Assembly: GCA_937898635.1 (NCBI GenBank)
Contig: CALEJW010000201.1
Span: forward strand, 1 to 8,908
Direction: 5' to 3'
Length of the DNA stretch: 8,908 nucleotides
From: an uncultured Pseudomonadota bacterium
Lineage (GTDB): Bacteria; Pseudomonadota; Gammaproteobacteria; Burkholderiales; Usitatibacteraceae
Of the stretch, positions 1 to 5,371 are shown one piece after another. Numbering within the stretch: position 1 is the stretch's first letter; the number at the start of each line of letters is the position of its first letter. Both the position numbers and the translations under genes were made by a program. The notes under the pieces are model-generated. The model was not told where the DNA came from. It worked only from the letters and a program-made list of their open reading frames with translations, and did not search any database.

Positions 1-1179
1 GCCGGCGGGCGAGGCGACGAGCGCCTCCTCGGGCACCGGGTCGGGGATCGGGCGCGGCTTCACCTCGGCGGCCAGCAGGAAGCGCTCCGTGTTCGGGGTG
101 ACGCCCTTCGTGAGCGGGGACTTGAAGCCCGCATTGGCGAACGTTCCCGACTGCTCGAGGACTTCCACCAGCTGCGACGACGACCCCGTCTCGCCCGCGA
201 TCTGCACCTCGCGCGACTTCTGGTTCGTCTTCACGTCGAGCTGCTGCACCCACGTGGTGTCCGGCAGCAGCCGCGAGAGATCCTCGAGGAGCGTCACCGC
301 GGGTTGCATGCCCTGCTTCTTCGCGAGCACGAAATTGTGCGCGGAGGCGATCTTCTCGATCTCCTGGGCGACGCGCTCGGCCACCTCGGCCTGCGCCTTG
401 GCGTCGTCCATGCGCGGGTGGAGCGCGATCACCGCCTCGCGCTTGAGCCACAGGGGATAGACCAGGGCTACCAGAGCGAGCGCCGCCGCGACGGCCGCGA
501 GCGCCCGGGCGCCGAGGGCGGCGGCGGACGTCGCGGGACGGTCGCGCCTCTCCGGCGGCAGCAGGTTGAGGGGGGCGCCGGAGCCCGCGACGTCGTCGCG
601 CAGTCCGACCCCCACCACGGCCGCGCCGAACTCGCGCAGTTCCGCGAGGCGCGACTCCACGGGCGCGCGCTCGGCGACGGCGAGCCGCAGCGTCAGGCGC
701 TGCAGCGCGGCATCGCGCCCGGTCACCCGGTAATCGAACCAGGCGCGCTCCGCCGGCAGCGGCGTGAGGCGGTCCAGGTCGAAACCCACCGCCTCGCGCA
801 GGTCCTCCTCGGCCGCGAGGGGCATCGACACGTCGCGCACCAGCACCGATTCCGGCGGCAGCACCAGCCACGCGTTGCCGGCGGCACCGGGCGCCTCCGA
901 GAGCAGCCGCCGGAACGCGGCGCGCCGGGCAGCGGCGTCGAGCGAGGCGAGGTTCACGCGCCCGGATTGCGCCAGGCGGCCGGCCACGGGCCGCCAGGCG
1001 CGCCATTCGTCGCCCTCGGCGCCAAGGTAGGCCACGTCGCGGGAGGCGAGCCGCTCGCGCAGGCCCGCGGGCAGGAGGGCGGCGAGCTCGCCGCGCCACC
1101 AGCGCAGGAAATCGGCGAGGCCGCTGCGCTCGGCCGCGGCGAGGATCGGCGCGAAGACGGAGTCGGCGTCAGCGGCCAA
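1..1179 (-). CDS. gspL: Type II secretion platform protein GspL, PilN-domain type (3' end beyond the window)
   Basis: GspL is a bitopic inner-membrane protein whose cytoplasmic part binds GspE and whose periplasmic part meets GspM. The frame is open for 393 codons down to position 1, so the C-terminus is missing. Residues 1-215 are cytoplasmic, with SMPLAAEEDLREAVGFDLDR (118-137) and the following TPLPAERAWFDYRV, a pattern I know from PilN-domain GspL-like proteins. One hydrophobic span lies at about 221-245, then a helical, coiled-coil-prone stretch (255-288) and a PilN-like periplasmic fold (292-373: LLEDLSRLLPDTTWVQQLDV onward), ending in a Pro-rich tail. The start is TTG at 1179, overlapping gspK by 11 bases, with GGAGG six bases upstream; the first ATG in frame is not until residue 119. 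Calling it a PilN-domain protein of a secretion operon is safe; strict GspL orthology is inferred from position. Confidence 0.88.
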   Translation of the reverse strand, partial: MAADADSVFAPILAAAERSGLADFLRWWRGELAALLPAGLRERLASRDVAYLGAEGDEWRAWRPVAGRLAQSGRVNLASLDAAARRAAFRRLLSEAPGAAGNAWLVLPPESVLVRDVSMPLAAEEDLREAVGFDLDRLTPLPAERAWFDYRVTGRDAALQRLTLRLAVAERAPVESRLAELREFGAAVVGVGLRDDVAGSGAPLNLLPPERRDRPATSAAALGARALAAVAAALALVALVYPLWLKREAVIALHPRMDDAKAQAEVAERVAQEIEKIASAHNFVLAKKQGMQPAVTLLEDLSRLLPDTTWVQQLDVKTNQKSREVQIAGETGSSSQLVEVLEQSGTFANAGFKSPLTKGVTPNTERFLLAAEVKPRPIPDPVPEEALVASPAG

Positions 1180-2113
1180 GGCCGTCCTCCGGCGCGGCGG
1201 CGTTCGCCTTCGCGTCCTGGTCGCGCGAGACCTCCCGCCAGGCGAGGAAGGCCTGCGGGCGGCGCGGAAATTGCGGCGTGAGCATCGCGACCGCCTCGCG
1301 GGAGACGCGGATGCCGCCGTCCAGGGCGACGTCGGCGCGCACGCTCACCGCGGCGACCTGCGCATAGCTCGCGTAGGGGCCGGCGGCGGCGAACACGGGC
1401 GGCAGGCGGTTGTCGGCACGCGCGGCGTCGCGCTCGGCGAGGAAGGCGTCGACCTGTTCCCCGGTGACGGCGGGAATGGCGAGCAGCACGGCGCGCTCGG
1501 CGAGATGGGGATTCACGCCGGCCTGGCGCGAGTACACGGTGATCATGGGTGCGATGCGCTGGTAGACCTCGGGGCGCATGCCGAGGACGAGCTGCAGTTC
1601 CTCCGTGGACAGGAAGGGATGGTTCGCGGGCCGCCCCTTGAGACCGGCCTGCGCGTATTCGGGTTCCTCTGCGCCGCCGGGTCGCCTGAGCGTGTCCGGG
1701 TCCCGCCAGTCGAGCACCGCGTCGACGAGCTTCGCGGCATCCTCCTCCCCCACCCCGGCGGAACGGAACAGGCCCTTGAGCAGTTCGTTGTTCGCGGTAT
1801 TGATGTCGATTTTAGCAGACTCGTCCGCGAACCTGATCGACACGGCCGCCCCGTCGAAGGACCACTGGCGCGTCGTGCCGTCGCGCTTCCACACGAGCGG
1901 GCCCGCCTGGGGCTTGAAGAGCTCGAAGACCGCGCGGGTCACCGCCGCCTGCGCGAGGGCGTCGCCGCGCGCGATGAGGGCGGCGTTCCGCGCCGCGCGC
2001 ATGTCGGTGCGCATCGCGTAGAGGAAGCTTCCGGAGATCACGATGAGCAGCGTCACCACCCAGATCACCAGGACCAGGGCGATGCCGCGCTCGCGGGAAG
2101 GCGCCGTCCTCAT
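1169..2113 (-). CDS. gspK: Type II secretion tip pseudopilin GspK
   Basis: GspK is the largest pseudopilin and caps the tip of the pseudopilus. I start at ATG 2113 (314 residues), overlapping the gspJ stop as ATGA; an in-frame start at 2155 would only lengthen the leader. The leader ends RERG (Gly10), then IALVLVIWVVTLLIVISGSFL; mature position 5 is Leu, not Glu, as is typical of GspK. Family motifs follow: IDINTANNELLKGLF (102-116), VLDWRDPDTLRRPGGAEEPEY (133-153), which carries the acidic residues of the expected calcium site, and FLSTEELQLVLGM (167-179). Two helical domain regions make up the large inserted domain. Codons 99-109 are less GC-rich than the rest. The end overlaps gspL by 11 bases. 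Confidence 0.96.
   Translation of the reverse strand: MRTAPSRERGIALVLVIWVVTLLIVISGSFLYAMRTDMRAARNAALIARGDALAQAAVTRAVFELFKPQAGPLVWKRDGTTRQWSFDGAAVSIRFADESAKIDINTANNELLKGLFRSAGVGEEDAAKLVDAVLDWRDPDTLRRPGGAEEPEYAQAGLKGRPANHPFLSTEELQLVLGMRPEVYQRIAPMITVYSRQAGVNPHLAERAVLLAIPAVTGEQVDAFLAERDAARADNRLPPVFAAAGPYASYAQVAAVSVRADVALDGGIRVSREAVAMLTPQFPRRPQAFLAWREVSRDQDAKANAAAPEDGLGR
1186..1190 (-). promoter_or_regulatory. Strong ribosome-binding site for gspL
   Basis: GGAGG lies six bases before the TTG at 1179, inside the last codons of gspK. This ideal spacing is the main reason for accepting a TTG start, since no ATG or GTG in this frame lies near the end of gspK. Confidence 0.75.
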
Positions 2114-2781
2114 CGCCTCGGCACGCAGGTGCGCTGGAAGGACGACTCGTAGCATCCCGCCTCCTCGCCCAGGCGCAGCGCGACGACCGTGTCCGGCAGC
2201 CGGGTGTCGCCGAGGGAGAGTTCCAGGCGCACGTGCGAGGGCGTGCGCTGGGCGAATTCCCAGCGCTCGGTCCAGGCCGGCTGCGCCACGTCGTTCTCCG
2301 CGCCGTAGTAGGAGAAGCGGGCGGCGCTCACGCCCTCGAGGAGCGCGAAGGGCTCGGCGGCGTCCACCGCGGCGAAATCCGTCGCCTCCGAGGCGGCGAA
2401 CTCGCGCCGCATCACGAGGCGGCCCGGCGTCGCGCCCCGCCCCGGTTCGAAAGCGAAGGAGACGAACGCGAGCCCCCCGCCGCCGATCTCCGCGGGACGC
2501 ATCGAGACGAAGCGAACGGCCCCAGGCTCGCCGCGGAAGGCGAGCTTCACGGCGAGCGGGTCCTTGAAGCGCCAGGGGAAGGCCGCGGAGAGCTCCTTCC
2601 TCAGGAACGAGGACGCGAGGAGGACCTGGTCGGCGCGGTCGCCGCGGCCGCTGCCCGCGTCCCAGGCGCGCACGCCCGCGCGAAGGCCGCCGAAGAGCAT
2701 CCCGAGCATCACCGCGAGGAGCGTCATCGCGATCACCGTCTCGAGGAGGGTGAACCCCGACCCCGTCCGCCGCGCCCTCAT
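2110..2781 (-). CDS. gspJ: Type II secretion minor pseudopilin GspJ
   Basis: GspJ is a component of the pseudopilus tip complex with GspI and GspK. I start at ATG 2781, giving 223 residues, because residues 1-9 form a short basic leader ending in Gly9, followed by FTLLETVIAMTLLAVMLGML with Glu at mature position 5. A frame open up to 2958 would bury this leader inside a 60-residue Arg-rich extension overlapping gspI and is rejected. The body has the GspJ-like SSFLRKELSAAFPW (57-70), a large beta-rich domain, and FSYYGAEND (156-164) followed by W.ERW (170-174) near the family's C-terminal region. Two cysteines (210 and 219) near the C-terminus could form a disulphide. Start and stop overlap gspI and gspK as ATGA, so translation is likely coupled. 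Confidence 0.94.
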   Translation of the reverse strand: MRARRTGSGFTLLETVIAMTLLAVMLGMLFGGLRAGVRAWDAGSGRGDRADQVLLASSFLRKELSAAFPWRFKDPLAVKLAFRGEPGAVRFVSMRPAEIGGGGLAFVSFAFEPGRGATPGRLVMRREFAASEATDFAAVDAAEPFALLEGVSAARFSYYGAENDVAQPAWTERWEFAQRTPSHVRLELSLGDTRLPDTVVALRLGEEAGCYESSFQRTCVPRR

Positions 2782-3206
2782 GGCCGGCCCGCCAGCACGA
2801 GGGTCGCGAGGCGCACGTCGCGCTCCCTCCCGTCGGCCGCCTGCCACGCGACCTTCGATTCCACGCGAAGCAGGCGCACGCGCAGGCTGTACTCGCCCTG
2901 GGCGCCGGCCTCGGGATTCTCCTGCCTGTCGTCGTAGGCGACGGCCGAGAGCGTCCACGAGAACGCCTGGTCGCGGCCGGCGCTCGCGCCCTCCTCGATC
3001 CGGTCCGAGGCGGTGAATTGCGCCAGGCGCGACTGGGCGATCATCGTCGCGCGCGCGTACTCGTCGGCGAGCTGCGCGTCGCGAAGCCCGCCGCTGAACA
3101 CCTGCAGGATGACGGCGAGCGCCACCGCGAAGAGCACGAACGCCGCGAGCACCTCCAGGAGGGTGAATCCCGCCGCGCGGGCCGGCCGGGCCGGGATGCG
3201 GGCCAT
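2778..3206 (-). CDS. gspI: Type II secretion minor pseudopilin GspI
   Basis: GspI forms, with GspJ and GspK, the tip complex that starts pseudopilus assembly. The 142-residue product is slightly longer than the usual 120-130. The leader is basic and ends in Gly13; FTLLEVLAAFVLFAVALAVI follows with Glu at mature position 5. The downstream segment RDAQLADEYARATMIAQSRLA (42-62) resembles the GspI N-terminal helix region that often reads ...A..LA.WVA.N.L, and the rest is a small beta-rich domain ending in LATLVLAGRP. It starts at ATG 3206, 17 bases after gspH, behind a structured region with no close Shine-Dalgarno. Its TGA overlaps the gspJ ATG as ATGA. Position between gspH and gspJ supports the assignment more than the divergent C-terminal part does. 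Confidence 0.92.
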   Translation of the reverse strand: MARIPARPARAAGFTLLEVLAAFVLFAVALAVILQVFSGGLRDAQLADEYARATMIAQSRLAQFTASDRIEEGASAGRDQAFSWTLSAVAYDDRQENPEAGAQGEYSLRVRLLRVESKVAWQAADGRERDVRLATLVLAGRP

Positions 3207-3218
3207 CGCCGCCGGCGC

Positions 3219-3238
3219 GGGGGCTAGCCCCCCTCCTT
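3219..3238 (-). promoter_or_regulatory. Displaced ribosome-binding site and hairpin before gspI
   Basis: A full AAGGAGG (3238..3232) sits 25 bases before the gspI ATG, too far for normal use. Between them is the perfect palindrome GGGGGCTAGCCCCC (3232..3219), centred on the gspH TAG stop. Folding it into a stem with a CTAG loop would bring AAGGAGG to about 12-13 bases from the start. No other good site is closer. The sequence elements are certain; the looping mechanism is inference. Confidence 0.45.
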
Positions 3239-3679
3239 GATCGTTACGCGCCCGGTGAGCCAGTCCACGTCCACGAGGAGGCGCCTCTCCCCGGCGGCGA
3301 GCGTGACGCGCCCGCCCGTGGAGCTGCCGTCGGGGTAGAAGCGGATGGCGCCGCGCTTGTCGTCCACGATCTCCGACTGCGCGGTGTAGAGCTTGAGGTC
3401 GAGGCGCTGCGGGAGCGATCGCGCCCGCCCGCCCCCGCCCACCTCCATCGAGCGGTGCTCGAGGTCCAGCGTGAGGGCCACGGACGCCTGGGTGGCGATC
3501 GCCGTGCCCCGCGCGTCGCGCAGGCCCGCGGCCACCGCGCGCGCCGCGCTCTTCAGCTCCGCTCCCGAGAGGCCGCCGGAGCCCACGCGGGCCACCAGGG
3601 CGTAGCCGGCGGCCGCGATCACCAGCACCAGGAGGAGCTCGAGGAGCGTGAAGCCGCGCCCGGCGCCGCGGCGGGTCAT
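3224..3679 (-). CDS. gspH: Type II secretion minor pseudopilin GspH
   Basis: GspH is a minor pseudopilin thought to link the pseudopilus shaft to its tip complex. The 151-residue product has a short basic leader ending in Gly9, then FTLLELLLVLVIAAAGYALVA with Glu at mature position 5, followed by a GspH-like segment AARAVAAGLRDARGTAIATQ (45-64) and a beta-rich C-terminal domain with GAIRFYPDGSSTGGRVTL (110-127), a typical GspH/FimT signature. The true start is the ATG at 3679 overlapping the gspG stop (TGATG); the same frame stays open far upstream through gspG and gspF, but that is a high-GC artefact. No strong Shine-Dalgarno is visible, so translation is probably coupled to gspG. Its last codons (Lys-Glu-Gly-Gly) contain the AAGGAGG that may serve gspI. 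Confidence 0.93.
   Translation of the reverse strand: MTRRGAGRGFTLLELLLVLVIAAAGYALVARVGSGGLSGAELKSAARAVAAGLRDARGTAIATQASVALTLDLEHRSMEVGGGGRARSLPQRLDLKLYTAQSEIVDDKRGAIRFYPDGSSTGGRVTLAAGERRLLVDVDWLTGRVTIKEGG
3424..3440 (-). other. G-quadruplex-type motif in the gspH coding strand
   Basis: On the minus strand, hence in the gspH mRNA, G-runs of 3, 5, 3 and 3 are separated by single C bases. Four runs with one-base loops are the pattern expected to give stable parallel quadruplexes. They encode part of the Gly-rich loop near residues 80-86 of GspH. The motif is read directly; folding and any effect on gspH or downstream expression are unproven, and glycine codons in a GC-rich genome can produce it by chance. 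Confidence 0.45.
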
Positions 3680-4113
3680 CAGTTGCGCACGTCCCGGTTG
3701 TCGCCGTCGCCGCCTTCCTTGCCGTCCGCGCCCAGCGAGACGATGTCGTAGGCGCCCTTCTCCCCCGGCGCGCGGTAGACGAAGTCGCGGTTCCAGGGGT
3801 CCTTCAGCTCCTTGGGGTCGCGGATGTACGGGCCGTTCCAGTTGGCCGCGCCGCCCGGGGCGGCGAGGAGCGCGCCGAGCCCCTCCTGGCTGGTGGGATA
3901 GCGGCCCACGTCCAGCTTGAAGAGCTCGAGCTGCCCGCCGATCATCCCGATCTTCGCCTTGGCGACCTCGGAATTGGCGCGCCCCAGGTTCGAGAACACC
4001 CGCGGGCCGACCATGGCGAGGATCACGCCGATGATCACGAGCACCATCACGAGCTCGAGCAGCGTGAAGCCGCGGTGGGCGCGCGGCGGGAGGGGTCGGG
4101 AGGTTCGTTTCAT
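3679..4113 (-). CDS. gspG: Type II secretion major pseudopilin GspG
   Basis: GspG is the main subunit of the periplasmic pseudopilus that pushes substrates through the secretin. The 144-residue product (usual length about 140) has a class III prepilin leader of 15 residues, basic and ending in Gly15, then FTLLELVMVLVIIGVILAMV with the invariant Glu at mature position 5. The prepilin peptidase (GspO/PilD, not in this window) would cut and methylate there. The globular part has family motifs GRYPTSQEGLGAL (70-82), GPYI and DPW..DF, and ends in SLGADGKEGGDGDNR with several aspartates (123-141), the calcium-binding loop expected of GspG. The start is ATG 4113, supported by GGAG eight bases upstream. 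Its TGA overlaps the gspH ATG by one base. It has the only clear separate ribosome-binding gap between gspE and gspI, sensible for the most abundant subunit. Confidence 0.97.
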   Translation of the reverse strand: MKRTSRPLPPRAHRGFTLLELVMVLVIIGVILAMVGPRVFSNLGRANSEVAKAKIGMIGGQLELFKLDVGRYPTSQEGLGALLAAPGGAANWNGPYIRDPKELKDPWNRDFVYRAPGEKGAYDIVSLGADGKEGGDGDNRDVRN

Positions 4114-4121
4114 GGGGAGCA

Positions 4122-4125
4122 CTCC
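4122..4125 (-). promoter_or_regulatory. Ribosome-binding site that fixes the gspG start
   Basis: GGAG lies eight bases before ATG 4113, whereas the alternative in-frame GTG at 4122 overlaps this site and so would have none. This favours the ATG. GGAG is followed two bases later by CTCC, so a weak local hairpin could partly hide the site; the stem is short and its effect is uncertain. Confidence 0.7.
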
Positions 4126-4140
4126 GGCTTTTCGGGCGCC

Positions 4141-5367
4141 CTAGAAGGGCAGGTCGTAGATCGAGAGCATCGCGGCGAGGATCGACAGGATCACGGTGCC
4201 CACGAGGAAGGTGAGGAAGAGGATCATCGCCGGCTCCAGCAGCGCGAGCGCGCGCTTGACCGCGCGCGCGACCTCGCGGTCGTAGACGTCGGCGACGTCG
4301 AGCAGCATCTGGTCGAGGCGGCCCGTCTCCTCGCCCACCTGCACCATGTGCACCGCGAAGGCGGGAAAGCGGCGCGTCTCCATCATGGGCCGGGCGAAGC
4401 CGCGGCCGGTCTTGAGTTCGCGCCCCACTTCCGCGAGGCCGGCGGCCATCCAGGCGTTCTCCATCGTCTCGCGCGCGATGGCGAGCGCATTGACGAGCGC
4501 GACGCCGTTGCGCAGCAGCGTGCCGAGCGTGCGCGCGAGCCGCGCCGTCTCCACCTTGGCGGCGAGGTCGCCCACCACGGGAAGGGCGAGGAGGCGGCGG
4601 TCCCAGCGAAGCCTCGCCTCGGGCGAGCGCAGGCGCCGCGAGGCGAGGAAGACCACCGCGACCCCGCCCAGCACGATCGCCCACCACCAGGCGCGCATGA
4701 AGGCGCCGGCGCCGAGCACCGCCTCGGTCACCCACGGCAGGGCCTTGCCGCTCTGCTCGAAGATGGGCTCGAACTGCGGCACCACGACCGCGAGGAGGAT
4801 CACCACCGAGACGATCGCCACCGCGAGGAGGATCGTCGGGTAGATGAGCGCCGACTTCACGCTCTCGCGCAGCTCCTTCGAGCGCTCCATGAACTCCGCG
4901 AGCCGCGCGAGCACGTCGGCGAGCGCCCCGCCCGCCTCCCCCGCCCGCACCATGTTCACGTAGAAGCGGGAGAAGACACCCTCGCGCGCGTCGAGCGCCT
5001 TGGAGAGCGCCGCGCCGCCGCGCACGTCGTTCCTCACCTTGCGCAGGACCTCGGCCACGCGCGCGTTCTCGGCGAGCCCGACGAGGATCTCGAGGCTGCG
5101 GTCCAGGGGAAGCCCCGCCTTGAGGAGGGTGGCGATCTCGCGCGTGAGGACCCCGACCTCGTCCTGGGTCACGCCCCGCGTGAAGAGTCCCGGCGACGGG
5201 CCGCGGCGCGCGGCCGCGACCTCGAGCCCCCCCGCCTCGACCGCCCGCAGGGGCGTGTAGCCCATGTCGCGCAGCCGCTCGATCACGCCCTTGTGCGTGG
5301 GCGCGTCCATGGCGCCCTCGAGGACCTCGCCCGCGGGGGTCACGGCCTTGTACTGGAAGACGGGCAT
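4141..5367 (-). CDS. gspF: Type II secretion inner-membrane platform protein GspF
   Basis: GspF is the polytopic inner-membrane core of the platform, linking the GspE motor to the pseudopilins. The 408-residue product has the normal length. It starts with the family signature MPVFQYKAVTPAGE and carries two T2SSF domains (about 71-195 and 273-397), an internal duplication visible in LLKAGLPLDRSLEIL (81-95) against LLRNGVALVNALAIA (284-298), and in GEAGGAL (143-149) against GEETGRL (345-351). Three hydrophobic spans lie near 174-197, 222-242 and 378-402. The ATG at 5367 comes four bases after the gspE TGA and is preceded by GAGG-type sequence overlapping that stop, implying coupled translation. 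It ends in TAG, 27 bases before gspG. PilC of type IV pili is the close alternative, but the pseudopilin genes that follow settle it as GspF. Confidence 0.97.
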   Translation of the reverse strand: MPVFQYKAVTPAGEVLEGAMDAPTHKGVIERLRDMGYTPLRAVEAGGLEVAAARRGPSPGLFTRGVTQDEVGVLTREIATLLKAGLPLDRSLEILVGLAENARVAEVLRKVRNDVRGGAALSKALDAREGVFSRFYVNMVRAGEAGGALADVLARLAEFMERSKELRESVKSALIYPTILLAVAIVSVVILLAVVVPQFEPIFEQSGKALPWVTEAVLGAGAFMRAWWWAIVLGGVAVVFLASRRLRSPEARLRWDRRLLALPVVGDLAAKVETARLARTLGTLLRNGVALVNALAIARETMENAWMAAGLAEVGRELKTGRGFARPMMETRRFPAFAVHMVQVGEETGRLDQMLLDVADVYDREVARAVKRALALLEPAMILFLTFLVGTVILSILAAMLSIYDLPF

Positions 5368-5371
5368 CGCC

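Noticed and set aside
304..1281. A 325-codon plus-strand open frame at the left end
   Set aside because: It lies opposite gspL, which has coherent motifs, a membrane span and a ribosome-binding site in its own frame; the plus-strand product is Arg/Gly/Ala-rich noise.
1271..2152. A 293-codon plus-strand open frame opposite gspK
   Set aside because: Shadow of gspK, with no recognisable domain and a highly charged composition.
2782..2958. 59-codon N-terminal extension of gspJ
   Set aside because: It would place the prepilin cleavage site inside the protein and overlaps gspI; the ATGA overlap at 2781 is the natural start.
4114..4122. GTG start for gspG three codons upstream
   Set aside because: It overlaps the GGAG that is well placed for ATG 4113 and has no site of its own.
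3680..4735. Long in-frame upstream extension of gspH through gspG and gspF (503 codons in total)
   Set aside because: The extension is Arg/Ala/Gly-rich out-of-frame translation of gspF and gspG; the prepilin leader at 3679 shows the real start.
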